Assembly (NCBI RefSeq): GCF_012974865.1
Contig: NZ_CP043633.1
Span: 2,911,501-2,975,500 of the forward strand
Length of the DNA: 64,000 nucleotides
Source of the DNA: Nonlabens sp. Ci31
GTDB taxonomy: Bacteria; Bacteroidota; Bacteroidia; Flavobacteriales; Flavobacteriaceae
Reading direction: 5' to 3'
Part shown: positions 53,804 through 62,104 of the stretch, piece by piece
Position numbering within the stretch: the first letter of the stretch is position 1
Layout of the letters: each line of letters opens with the position of its first letter
Position numbers and translations under genes: made by a program
The notes under the pieces: generated by a model
What the model was told of the DNA's origin: nothing
Seen by the model: the letters and a program-made list of their open reading frames with translations, nothing else
Database searches by the model: none

Positions 53804-54268
53804 TTAATAATTGGATGGATTTACGTGTTCATTATTTTTAATGATAATAAACCATAAGTTGGTGTGGCTAACATACCTTTTTTCTCTCTCTGAATAAGCT
53901 GGAGCTAATAAATCTATAGAGGGCAAAATATCAACAATTAGTTTCTTTAATAGACTGTTGTTAGTTGTATTAGTTATTAAATCTAACTTTCCATTAGCTT
54001 TAAAGCTGATCCCTACATTCACGGTGTCGTTGACAAATACCATTTTTCTTTTAATACTTTCATCAATAATGATGTAACTAATTGCGTTTTCAAGACAAGA
54101 GGAACTTTGAGCACCTTCGCAACCAGCTATTAATGGAAACAAAGGTTTAAAGTTAAAGACATTTTGATTCTTCTGCGTAAGCGCTGAGGTGTCTTTTTTT
54201 CTTTTTGTAGAACAGGACAACATCACACCACATAGAAAAAGACAAGAGAATAAGGTTTTTAATTTCAT
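53804..54268 (-). CDS. Lipoprotein with TonB C-terminal-like domain
   Basis: 154 residues. Lipobox in FLCGVMLSC. The rest follows the pattern of flavobacterial TonB-C-like domains: PLIAGCEGAQSSSCLENAI, NVGISFKANGKLDLI, and a C-terminal strand (LWFIIIKN). It is likely periplasmic and membrane-anchored. A role in energy transduction is only suggested by the fold. First gene of the three-gene cassette. Confidence 0.65.
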   Translation of the reverse strand: MKLKTLFSCLFLCGVMLSCSTKRKKDTSALTQKNQNVFNFKPLFPLIAGCEGAQSSSCLENAISYIIIDESIKRKMVFVNDTVNVGISFKANGKLDLITNTTNNSLLKKLIVDILPSIDLLAPAYSEREKRYVSHTNLWFIIIKNNEHVNPSNY

Positions 54269-54355
54269 TTAATGGCAATTAAATTTTATACTGGTAAAAA
54301 TAAAGAACTGGTTCTTCTTTATCTTTAATGATGTCAAATTTAATAACATTGCAAA

Positions 54356-54447
54356 AAAAAAATCCCCATTCACAAAGCAAATAAGGGATTGTTTAATTGT
54401 AACAAAAGCATTTCCTAAGGGCAGAATAAATGCTGCCCTTTGGAAAA
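54356..54447 (+). repeat. 92-bp direct repeat, copy 2 (double hairpin)
   Basis: Same orientation as copy 1 (offset 1487 bp), but here it lies 10 bp downstream of the minus-strand M42 peptidase stop, so it would work as a terminator in the opposite direction. The two inverted repeats make this plausible in both orientations. Confidence 0.9.
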
Positions 54448-54457
54448 AGAGGATCAT

Positions 54458-55567
54458 TTAAAACAAGCCTTCATTCTTATTAGAAAAATAATTAAAATCG
54501 TGATTATTCTCAATCTTCAATAAAGATTCATAAATCATTTTGATCACATTTTCTACATCATCTCTGTGAACCATTTCTACAGTAGTGTGCATATAACGTA
54601 ATGGAAGTGATATCAACGCACTTGGTACGCCACCATTAGAATAAGCAAAAGCATCTGTATCTGTTCCTGTAGAACGAGAAGTAGCTCTTTTTTGATAAGG
54701 AATCTTTTTCTCATCTGCGGCATCCATGATCAGGTTGCGCAGGTTGTTTTGAATCGCTGGTGCATAGGCGAGGACAGGACCTTTTCCTATGGCTGCGTCT
54801 CCATTAGATTTCTTTTCGATCATAGGAGTTGTCGTGTCGTGGGTCACGTCTGTAATGATCGCTACATTAGGTTTTATGGTATGCGTGATCATTTCTGCTC
54901 CGCGCAATCCTATTTCTTCTTGAACAGAATTAGTTATATACAGTCCAAAATCCAATTCTCGCTTATTTTCTTTCAATAAACGCGCTACTTCAGCAATCAT
55001 GAATCCGCCCATGCGGTTGTCCAGTGCGCGACATACAAATTTGTTTTTGTTCAATACAAAAAACTCATCTGGATAGGTAATCACACATCCTACATCTACT
55101 CCAAGTGCCAGTACTTCGTCTTTAGTCTCACAACCGCAGTCTATAAAAATATTGTCTGGTTTAGGAGCTTCTTCTTTGGACTTATTTCTAGTGTGAATCG
55201 CTGGCCAGCCGAATACTCCTGTCACGATTCCTTTCTTGGTATGAATGTTTACTTTTTTAGAAGGAGCGATTTGATGGTCAGAGCCACCATTGCGCACGAC
55301 ATAAATAAGGCCATCGTCCGTAATGTAATTCACATACCACGAGATCTCATCTGCATGCCCTTCTATAACGACTTTAAACTTTGCATCTGGATTGATAACG
55401 CCTACAGCGGTACCGTAATTATCTGTTATAAAGCTATCTACATAAGGTTTTAGGTAGTCCATCCATACCTTTTGACCGTTCCATTCATAACCAGTAGGAG
55501 AGGCGGTATTGAGGTATTTTTCTAGAAAGTCGAGTGATTTTTTATTTAAAATGCTTTTTTCAGCCAT
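54458..55567 (-). CDS. M42-family metallopeptidase (glutamyl aminopeptidase type)
   Basis: 369 residues. Co-catalytic two-metal aminopeptidase: metal His in VVIEGHADEISWYV, bridging Asp in CRALDNRMGG, catalytic Glu pair in SVQEEIGLRGAE, Asp in VAIITDVTHDTTTP, and His in RYMHTTVEMVHRDDV. Cytoplasmic dodecameric TET-like assembly is typical of the family. Length normal. Confidence 0.94.
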   Translation of the reverse strand: MAEKSILNKKSLDFLEKYLNTASPTGYEWNGQKVWMDYLKPYVDSFITDNYGTAVGVINPDAKFKVVIEGHADEISWYVNYITDDGLIYVVRNGGSDHQIAPSKKVNIHTKKGIVTGVFGWPAIHTRNKSKEEAPKPDNIFIDCGCETKDEVLALGVDVGCVITYPDEFFVLNKNKFVCRALDNRMGGFMIAEVARLLKENKRELDFGLYITNSVQEEIGLRGAEMITHTIKPNVAIITDVTHDTTTPMIEKKSNGDAAIGKGPVLAYAPAIQNNLRNLIMDAADEKKIPYQKRATSRSTGTDTDAFAYSNGGVPSALISLPLRYMHTTVEMVHRDDVENVIKMIYESLLKIENNHDFNYFSNKNEGLF

Positions 55568-55634
55568 GTGATAAATTTTAGAGCGTGAAGATAATAATAT
55601 GGTCGCAAAAACGCTTGTATTCTATTGGGTTTCT

Positions 55635-55642
55635 TATTTTTG
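55635..55642 (+). promoter_or_regulatory. DUF4294 -7 box (TATTTTTG)
   Basis: TAnnTTTG consensus 25 bp before the ATG at 55668. It excludes an upstream ATG at 55599. Confidence 0.5.
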
Positions 55643-55667
55643 GAACACTTTTAGAGCATACTTGTTT

Positions 55668-56462
55668 ATGATAAATAATTTAATTTTTTTACTAGTGGCT
55701 TGTGGCGGTCTCGCTTTCGCGAAAGCACAAGTAATACCAACACCCAAACCCGTTTCAAAAGACTCGATAGCAAAGGCAGTAGAACAATATTTCTACGTGG
55801 ATGGCGACTCATTAAGTGCCATAGAATTGGATAAAGTCCTTTTGATACAAGACTTAAATTTTGACAGTAGGTACGAGCGCATACGTTATTTAATCTTAAA
55901 ACGCAAGGTGGAAAAAGTATGGCCCTATGCAAAACTAGCGGCAGAACGTTTAACCGTTCTCGATAAACGACTCGCCTCTTTAGAAACCAAAAACCAAAAA
56001 AAGAAATATTCTAAGATGGTCGAGGACTATATCGAGGGAGAATTCAAAGGAGAGCTTAAAAAACTGTCCAAAACCGAAGGACAAATACTCATTAAACTCA
56101 TCCACCGGCAGACTGGAAATACGGCTTATGATTTATTAAAGCGCTTAAGAAGCGGTTGGAGTGCATTTTGGTTTGATAAAACAGCAAGTGTTTTTGATAT
56201 GTCTCTAAAAGAAGAGTACCGACCAGAAACCGTTGTAGATGATTTTTACGTGGAAGACATCCTTATGAACAGCATTACTGATGATAAATTGGAGGATCAA
56301 AAGCCTGCGATTGAGTTTGATTATTTTGCTGCGCGTGCGCATTGGAAATCTTATGAAAGAGAACTTCCAGCAAATTATGACAGTATTCAACTCGCTGCAA
56401 GAGCTAAACGCATCCAGGAATACAACGTGAAAAAAGCACGCAAAGCCAGACGTAATAATTGA
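55668..56462 (+). CDS. DUF4294 domain protein, secreted
   Basis: 264 residues. Signal peptide INNLIFLLVACGGLAFAKAQ, in which the palindrome GCTTTCGCGAAAGC (55713-55726) encodes the AFAKA at the cleavage site. The mature part carries the DUF4294 core: EQYFYVDGDSLSAIELDKV, RYLILKRKVEKVWPYAKLA, KKYSKMVEDYIEGEFKGELK, LSKTEGQILIKLIHRQTG. The C-terminus is Lys/Arg/Ala-rich (RIQEYNVKKARKARR). Conserved in Bacteroidota; function unknown. Confidence 0.9.
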   Translation: MINNLIFLLVACGGLAFAKAQVIPTPKPVSKDSIAKAVEQYFYVDGDSLSAIELDKVLLIQDLNFDSRYERIRYLILKRKVEKVWPYAKLAAERLTVLDKRLASLETKNQKKKYSKMVEDYIEGEFKGELKKLSKTEGQILIKLIHRQTGNTAYDLLKRLRSGWSAFWFDKTASVFDMSLKEEYRPETVVDDFYVEDILMNSITDDKLEDQKPAIEFDYFAARAHWKSYERELPANYDSIQLAARAKRIQEYNVKKARKARRNN

Positions 56463-56929
56463 TTTACTCTCCAGTTCCTTAACTAAATCCGAAGGTCTTA
56501 TAGTATCAGGCACCTCTTGTTGCTCCATACGATAAACTGATTCAAATTATCCTTTAGAATATCAATAAAACCATATAATAGACAAAGCCTATAGTGAGTT
56601 TTTAAATCATTTACAATGCTATTAATCAACTATTTAAATACTTCAAGTAAATATATAGTTTACATCATTAAATGGGCTTACGATTCTTTATACTATACTT
56701 CAAAAAGTTCACATTACAGCTCATAATTACATTAAAAGCTCCTCTAATTTGGAGTGCTTCGTCTTTGTTAGTAGAGTTCACGCTTTGGATTTGGTCCAAC
56801 ATTAAGTTGTGTTGTTAAAGCTGAAATAACGAGTTTTAAAAAAAGGAGCTATTTTTAAGATAGCGCTTTTGTAATCGTATAGGGTGCCTTACATTTGTTA
56901 TTTATAATAATTCTAGATAATAAATTACA
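56463..56929. other. Intergenic region before the PepSY gene
   Basis: 467 bp with no intact gene, RNA or repeat. On the minus strand a short frame starts MEQQEVPDTIRPSDLVKEL near 56528, but it runs into the DUF4294 gene antisense and looks unconvincing. Confidence 0.45.
56890..56897 (+). promoter_or_regulatory. PepSY gene -7 box (TACATTTG)
   Basis: TAnnTTTG consensus 32 bp before the ATG at 56930. Confidence 0.5.
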
Positions 56930-57439
56930 ATGGGTAGAAAAACTTCTCAAAAAATGCGCGAGTTGCACAGGTATCTGGGCTTTTTCCTTGCAGGTATCAT
57001 GGCTGTTTATGCGATAAGTGGTATTGCGTTAATCTTTAGAGATACAGAATTATTAAAGCAAGAGACCACCATTGAAAAAACAGTCGAGCCGCAGCTAACT
57101 ATAAGCGAAATAGGCCCAGCTATTCCAATAAAAAAACTTGAAGTAACTCGGGAGGAAGCAGGGATCTACTATTTTGAAAATGGTTTTTACAACAGTCTCA
57201 CTGGAGAAACGCAATACACTAAAATGGAATTGCCTTACCTATTAGATAAACTCACTCACTTCCACAAAGCAAAGTCAGGGCAGCCCTTGTTCTTTTTAAA
57301 CATCTTCTTTGGAGTTGGCTTGCTCTTCTTTGTAATATCAGCATTCTGGATGTTTATGCGAGGTACTGAAATCTTTAAAAAAGGAATTCTCTTTGCTGGC
57401 GCTGGATTGGTCTTGACCTTAGTCTTATTGTTTGTATAG
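56930..57439 (+). CDS. PepSY-domain membrane protein
   Basis: 169 residues. Short basic N-terminus (RKTSQKMRELHRYLG), transmembrane helix ~17-33 (FFLAGIMAVYAISGIAL), an extracytoplasmic stretch with HFHKAK, and two C-terminal helices (FFGVGLLFFVISAFWMF and LFAGAGLVLTLVLLFV). Resembles PepSY-associated membrane proteins; these often accompany iron or redox functions. Role unproven. Confidence 0.82.
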   Translation: MGRKTSQKMRELHRYLGFFLAGIMAVYAISGIALIFRDTELLKQETTIEKTVEPQLTISEIGPAIPIKKLEVTREEAGIYYFENGFYNSLTGETQYTKMELPYLLDKLTHFHKAKSGQPLFFLNIFFGVGLLFFVISAFWMFMRGTEIFKKGILFAGAGLVLTLVLLFV

Positions 57440-57505
57440 TTGTTCCTGCTGAATTAGACTTAGCAGTTTAATAATTAGATCTCAAAACTAAAGTTCACTC
57501 CAAAG

Positions 57506-57552
57506 AAAAATCCTCCGAATAGATGTTAAATCTACAGGGAGGATTTTTTTTA
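57506..57552. terminator. Bidirectional terminator, PepSY / desaturase
   Basis: Stem AAAAATCCTCC / GGAGGATTTTT (57506-57516, 57538-57548) with T-runs on both strands, placed between two convergent genes. Confidence 0.85.
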
Positions 57553-57564
57553 TTCTATTTTATA

Positions 57565-58293
57565 TCAAGACCTTTTAAGCTGTATGATGCCTATAGAGTT
57601 CAGTAATCTAATAATAAGGTAGGTAACGTCTATTTCGTACCATTTCACACCAAAGTTAGCACGATTAGCGTGTTTGTGGTGATTGTTGTGATAACCTTCT
57701 CCCATCATCAAGAAATCAAATCGGAATAAGTTCTTACTGGTATTTTTCATTTGGTAATTCACATAACCATAGATATGACCGAACCAGTTGATGATCACAC
57801 CATGAATAGGTGCCATCATAAGGGTAACTGGTAATAATAACCATTGCCACCAAGCAGTTACAAAGTAAACGAAGAATAATACGTACAAAGTAATCCATAA
57901 AAGCCTAGAGAAACGGGAGCTAGCAAATTTGTCAAAAGCTTTCCATTGAGGTACATTTTTAGTAAAACGTGCATCTACTTCTACGAGCTCTTGATTGATG
58001 TCTTGATAAATAGTTTTGGTCTTCCACATCATGGCAAACATATTATCATCAAATCTTGGGGAATGTGGGTCTTTTTCTGTGTCGGTAAAAGCGTGATGCA
58101 TTCTATGCATGATGCCGTACCCATAGGCACTTAAATAACTAGAGCCTTGAAAAATCCAAGTGAGTACAAAAGTAATGCGTTCCATTGTTTTAGACATCGT
58201 AAACACTTGATGTGCCGCATAGCGATGTAAAAAGAAGGATTGAAAGAAGAGTCCACCGTACCAGAGAGCTACAACTAAGAGTATAACAGCCAT
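57565..58293 (-). CDS. Acyl-CoA/fatty acid desaturase
   Basis: 242 residues, membrane di-iron desaturase (Delta-9 type). Histidine boxes HRYAAH (residues ~23-28), HRMHH (~63-67) and HNNHH (~204-208), with multiple transmembrane helices between. Introduces double bonds into membrane acyl chains. Shorter than many eukaryotic relatives, but all three boxes are present. Divergent -7 box immediately upstream. Confidence 0.93.
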   Translation of the reverse strand: MAVILLVVALWYGGLFFQSFFLHRYAAHQVFTMSKTMERITFVLTWIFQGSSYLSAYGYGIMHRMHHAFTDTEKDPHSPRFDDNMFAMMWKTKTIYQDINQELVEVDARFTKNVPQWKAFDKFASSRFSRLLWITLYVLFFVYFVTAWWQWLLLPVTLMMAPIHGVIINWFGHIYGYVNYQMKNTSKNLFRFDFLMMGEGYHNNHHKHANRANFGVKWYEIDVTYLIIRLLNSIGIIQLKRS

Positions 58294-58307
58294 AAATCTT
58301 TTTTTTA

Positions 58308-58315
58308 CAAAGGTA
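58308..58315 (-). promoter_or_regulatory. Desaturase -7 box (TACCTTTG)
   Basis: TAnnTTTG consensus on the minus strand, 14 bp before the ATG, giving a very short leader. Confidence 0.55.
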
Positions 58316-58348
58316 GGAGCAGTACCCTTGTAAAACTATGAACCTAGA

Positions 58349-58921
58349 TCAAGAAATTCGCTTTCTAATGCGGCTCAATGCTTGTGCGGTAACACCTATA
58401 TAAGAGCTGATATATTTCAAAGGCATGACACGTATCAATTGAGGTCTTTCTTTAAATAATTTCACGTATCGCTCTTCAGCGTTAAGATTCAAGAGGTTTT
58501 GTTCCCGTTTAGATTTTATTAAAAAAAGTCGCTCTGCGGTTAATCTGCCTATAAGATTCCCTATCTGCGTCTTTTTGTACACATCCTGTAAGTCCTCATA
58601 GGTAATACTGAGTAAACTTGTTTTGGTCAGTGTCTGTAATTGATACAATGAGGGCTGTCTGGTTAAAAAAGAGTCGTAGGCACTTATAAATTGGTTTTCA
58701 AAACTAAAGCCAAAAGTGATGTCTTTTTCATCGTCTTCTTTAGGAATAAACAAGCGTACGATTCCCGACTCTATAAACGAAATCTGATTTTCTACCTCAC
58801 CTAATTTTAGAAAAATTTCTTTTTTAGGAATCACTCGCTGCGTTAATTTTGAGGTAAAGAAATCCCAGTCCTCTTCAGAGATGTGAGCAATACTTTCTAG
58901 ATATTCTTTAATTTGTTCCAT
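58349..58921 (-). CDS. Crp/Fnr-family transcriptional regulator
   Basis: 190 residues. N-terminal cyclic-nucleotide-binding-type beta barrel (LTQRVIPKKEIFLKLGEVENQISFIESGIVRLF broken at several points; FGFSFENQFISAYDSFLTRQPS) and C-terminal winged HTH (YISSYIGVTAQALSRIRKRI). No cysteine cluster for iron-sulfur binding is evident. Located just upstream of the desaturase on the same strand, so control of membrane lipid genes is possible. Confidence 0.92.
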   Translation of the reverse strand: MEQIKEYLESIAHISEEDWDFFTSKLTQRVIPKKEIFLKLGEVENQISFIESGIVRLFIPKEDDEKDITFGFSFENQFISAYDSFLTRQPSLYQLQTLTKTSLLSITYEDLQDVYKKTQIGNLIGRLTAERLFLIKSKREQNLLNLNAEERYVKLFKERPQLIRVMPLKYISSYIGVTAQALSRIRKRIS

Positions 58922-58947
58922 TTAGATCGATCCTACTAATTCCATTT

Positions 58948-58955
58948 CAAAGATA
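58948..58955 (-). promoter_or_regulatory. Crp/Fnr gene -7 box (TATCTTTG)
   Basis: TAnnTTTG consensus on the minus strand, 26 bp before the ATG. Confidence 0.5.
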
Positions 58956-59291
58956 AGCGCATAGAAACAAATTAATAGATAGCAGTTTCCTAATTAAAAG
59001 GTAATTTAATAAGTGCCGATGGAGCAGAGCAATGTATTGTGCAGCATGGAACAAACTTTTGGTAGACTGCGTGGATATTTTGAGATTACCAGGATGTTTT
59101 TCCACAAGCATTCGTTTACTATTGTCGCTCCAACTAGCATCTTTCTTTATGATCAGTTCTATATCAAGTCGCCTTGCGGAGTACGGAATAGACTTTAAGC
59201 AGACTGCGTGGCATACCTTGTACGTAGCACGACTATTCGTAACGACAAAACTAGGGGCATTCCTACTGGTTCCCCATCAAATTTGGTGTTT
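58956..59291. other. Region without a supported gene
   Basis: About 340 bp. Open frames on the plus strand (59013-59343 region) lack any family signature and have unlikely composition. Possibly remnant DNA. Confidence 0.4.
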
Positions 59292-59597
59292 TTATCCCTG
59301 CAAAGCTAAACTTGCTTTACAATTGGGACACGCAATTTTATGACCTTTCATTAAATTTTTAGTAAGAAAAGGGATTGCGGTACCACAGTCAGGACAAGGG
59401 ATGCTAGATTTTTTTTCTTTTTTGATTTTATTAAAATTTTTGAACACTTCCATTTTCTGTTGATCCAAGTCTGTTTTTTCTGTCCGTCCAATTTTTACAT
59501 CACAATTGGAACAGGAAAAAGTTTTTCCTTTTAAGAATTCTTCTGTGTTTATTGAAATAGTAGTTTGGCAATTGGGGCAGGGGATGCTGTCAGACAT
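59292..59597 (-). CDS. Double zinc-ribbon protein
   Basis: 101 residues with two zinc ribbons: CPNC...CSNC at the N-terminus and CPDC...CPNC at the C-terminus, joined by a charged linker (FKNFNKIKKEKKSS). Likely a cytoplasmic structural or RNA/protein-binding factor. The ATG at 59597 is preferred because a -7 box lies 27 bp upstream, excluding an ATG at 59645. Confidence 0.8.
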   Translation of the reverse strand: MSDSIPCPNCQTTISINTEEFLKGKTFSCSNCDVKIGRTEKTDLDQQKMEVFKNFNKIKKEKKSSIPCPDCGTAIPFLTKNLMKGHKIACPNCKASLALQG

Positions 59598-59623
59598 TTT
59601 ATGAGTAATTATTAAGTGCGTCA

Positions 59624-59631
59624 CAAATATA
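59624..59631 (-). promoter_or_regulatory. Zinc-ribbon gene -7 box (TATATTTG)
   Basis: TAnnTTTG consensus on the minus strand, 27 bp before the ATG at 59597; decides the start. Confidence 0.5.
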
Positions 59632-59761
59632 ACCCTATGTCGCATTCTTAAAACACCATAATCATTTAGACCTGATAGGGTGTTTTCAGAGGTATTATAT
59701 TTGTTTTTGATAAACGGTATGATCCAGATACTTTTAGAGTTCTTGCTACATCATAAAACAA

Positions 59762-60152
59762 ATGAAAATGAACATCATTAACATTCAACCTTTAGGGTTT
59801 CCATGGAAGACACAAGATTCCTTTTTGTTCTGTGCACATCATCGAGATTTATACCCAGCTAGAGATACGTATTTAGGGATTCCTGATGTTTAAAAAGCAG
59901 GTAGAAACATAGATCAAGTTTTTATCATCAAAGATGGACTAGGAATCTATCATGGTAGTCTTGTACCTAGTTTCCCATAGCTCACGCACAGCGGGTTTGA
60001 AACAAAAAATGTAGTAGATGGGATAGATTGCTTTGGTTTTTAGACAATGGTATTAAAAACTGTATGAGGTCTATTTTAATTGGAACGATATCGAGAATGA
60101 TTTTTCACTACAATTTTTGGCATTTTATATGAGTAAGAAGCTGCACACTTGA
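59762..60152 (+). pseudogene. Pirin-family remnant
   Basis: One frame from ATG 59762 reads IINIQPLGFPWKTQDSFLFC, AHHRDLYPARDTYLGIPDV-stop, then KAGRNIDQVFIIKDGLGIYHGS and LVPSFP-stop, then LTHSGFETKNVVDGIDCF. This is the N-terminus of a pirin-like cupin (compare HHRDLYPKG, DGWRMYHG, GFPxHPHRGFET). Stops are TAA, TAG and TAG, all in one frame, plus a large deletion of the C-terminal half. Near the end only MSKKLHT-stop remains. Confidence 0.8.
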
Positions 60153-60207
60153 AACATATGTAGAACTACTATAAAAACTGAATAGCAAGTTGTAAAATCA
60201 TTACAAT

Positions 60208-60245
60208 AAAAAAGTCCCGCTATTCTATGATAGAATTGCGGGACT
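60208..60245 (-). terminator. Fasciclin gene terminator
   Basis: Minus-strand stem AGTCCCGC / GCGGGACT (60213-60220, 60238-60245) extended by an inner TTCTA/TAGAA pairing and followed by T residues, 31 bp after the fasciclin stop. Confidence 0.85.
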
Positions 60246-60276
60246 GATTTAAATATCAATACTTATAATTTAATGA

Positions 60277-60735
60277 TTACTTAGGCATTAAAACTTTATT
60301 GATAACATGTACGGTTCCATTTGAATTCTCAATGTTAGCTATTACAACTTCTGCTGCATTTCCATTTTCATCGTGAACGAAAACTTTACCATCCTCTGTA
60401 GTACAAGTTAATTCACCACCTGCTACTGTTTTAACAGTTGCTTTTCCATTGTTCTTTTCGATAAGACCCAATACATCTGCAGCTTTAATGTCTCCAGAAA
60501 CTACGTGATAAGTTAGAATACCTGCTAACTGACTCTTATTTTCTGGTTTTAATAAAGTTGCTACTGTTCCATCTGGTAATGCATCAAATGCATCATTTGT
60601 TGGAGCAAAAACGGTAAATGGTCCTTCACTAGATAATGTTTCTACTAGATCAGCTGCTTTTACAGCTGCTACTAAAGTTGAAAGTGCATCTGTTGCAATT
60701 GCTGTTTCTACGATTGTTTTGTTTAAATCTGACAT
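60277..60735 (-). CDS. Fasciclin (FAS1) domain protein
   Basis: 152 residues, one complete FAS1 domain: TIVETAIATDALSTLVAAVKAADLVETL, GPFTVFAPTNDAFDALPDGTV, LTYHVVSGDIKAADVL, and C-terminal VIANIENSNGTVHVINKVLMP. There is no signal peptide, although FAS1 proteins are usually exported, so it may be cytoplasmic or exported by another route. A decayed second fasciclin lies just upstream. Confidence 0.9.
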   Translation of the reverse strand: MSDLNKTIVETAIATDALSTLVAAVKAADLVETLSSEGPFTVFAPTNDAFDALPDGTVATLLKPENKSQLAGILTYHVVSGDIKAADVLGLIEKNNGKATVKTVAGGELTCTTEDGKVFVHDENGNAAEVVIANIENSNGTVHVINKVLMPK

Positions 60736-60914
60736 AAATTTGTTTTAAGGTTAATACTGTTTCTATAAGTTCGTACGTGCCTCTACTAACTTACCTGTAT
60801 TAACTAGGCTTTAACTAGAAAGTGATAAAATTGGCAAATTTTAAGTTTTTAAAAAAAAACGATATCCAATTTTATAAGCTCGGGATCAATATTGCTATTA
60901 TGGATGCTCAATAT

Positions 60915-61165
60915 TTACTTCTTAGTTAGATGTACACCATTGATTACATTTAAAACACCATTTCAATTTTCAACTTTTGGCATAATTAATTATGCGTTAT
61001 TTACATTTTCCTCCCTTACAAATACTTCTCTCCCTCTGTTGAGAATGTTAGCATTTCACTAGCTAAAATTTCAGCATTTGCTCGGCACTTATTTTTTCTA
61101 CAGCTATTAGTTTATCTGCCGTTTTAACATCAATAGCTGCGATCTGTTATGTTTAGATACCAGTG
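60915..61165 (-). pseudogene. Second fasciclin, decayed
   Basis: On the minus strand, the end KVEN-stop-NGVLNVINGVHLTKK-stop (stop 60915-60917) matches the C-terminus of the intact fasciclin (NIENSNGTVHVINKVLMPK). Further up, fragments such as DVKTADKLIAVEKISAEQ and MLTFSTEGEKYL can be followed through frame changes. At least one TGA sits where Ser is expected. Confidence 0.6.
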
Positions 61166-61479
61166 CGATTTAAAGAGACAAACGACCTTAATACTAGAAG
61201 TATGTTACCAAAACTTTTTTAATGTTACAATCGTTCTATTGTTAAACCAACATATTTATAAACATAAAATATTTGTTTTAATCTCTTAGCCTTTAAGAAT
61301 CAGTAAAATTTAAATCACGAAGCAACTCAAATATTTTTAGATTAAAATAAGGTACCGCTGCTATAAGATGATCAAATATAGCTGCCATTATATATTCATA
61401 ATTCTTCCTGCGCTTATCAATACTGATGGCGTAAATTTCAATTGAAATCCTGTGACTAATAGGAATTAGCTAGAGCACT

Positions 61480-61612
61480 TGGAACACTATCTACTTGTTG
61501 TTGCTAGAATAATTTTCAATACAGGTTTCCATATACTTTCTAAAAACATTAATAGTAGTTAGGTTACTTTCATTTAAAGGCAACTCTTCATTTATAGTTT
61601 GGTCTTTATTAC
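61480..61612 (-). pseudogene. Lipoprotein-like fragment
   Basis: Minus-strand frame reading GGIEACNKDQTINEELPLNE, then SNLTTINVFRKYMETCIENY and SSNNK-stop. It looks like the start of a mature lipoprotein after its lipobox Cys, but has no signal peptide left and ends at an early stop. Confidence 0.4.
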
Positions 61613-61617
61613 AAGCC

Positions 61618-62060
61618 TCAATACCACCATCAGGTTATAGAGAACAAAGAGATGGTGAAGCCGTTAACGATAACATTTATATGTTTGGAGGAGCAGACCA
61701 TACCTCAAGTTCTTCACCTGGGCCAAATTCAATAAATTTATCAGACGAAGTGATTGTTTACAATAGTTTGAACGGTACGTGGATTCAAGTACATAGCATT
61801 ACATAATGCAGTATTCGAATCGTTAACTTCAAAATTTAGCCAGATCATTATAGTCGTAGGGAATAAAAATCGAGATCAAACTAGTTCCTTTATTGGTAGT
61901 TATGATGTTTTATCATACACTTAGAGCGAATTGCAAACTACACTTAACCTGGATCATATTACTATAAGAGGTATAACCGCACTCGACGATGACATTTACA
62001 TAGCTTATGATGATTTGGTTACACTTATGCCAAACATCATAAGCATAAAGTGGTTTAGAC
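61618..62060 (+). pseudogene. Kelch-repeat protein remnant
   Basis: Plus-strand fragment with kelch features: EAVNDNIYMFGGADHTSSSS, SDEVIVYNSLNGTW, then after a frame change AVFESLTSKFSQIIIVVG, SYDVLSYT-stop, and ITIRGITALDDDIYIAYD. Internal stops and a frameshift make it nonfunctional. Confidence 0.6.
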
Positions 62061-62104
62061 TTCACTTCTATAGATTTTTGATTTATAAATTAAAACGCGA
62101 TCAA

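Noticed and set aside
56205..56528. A minus-strand frame of about 107 codons starting MEQQEVPDTIRP.
   Set aside because: Most of it is antisense to the well-supported DUF4294 gene, and only the first ~25 codons look protein-like.
59013..59343. Two overlapping plus-strand open frames of 60-100 codons.
   Set aside because: No start signal, no family signature and odd composition; one runs into the zinc-ribbon gene on the opposite strand.
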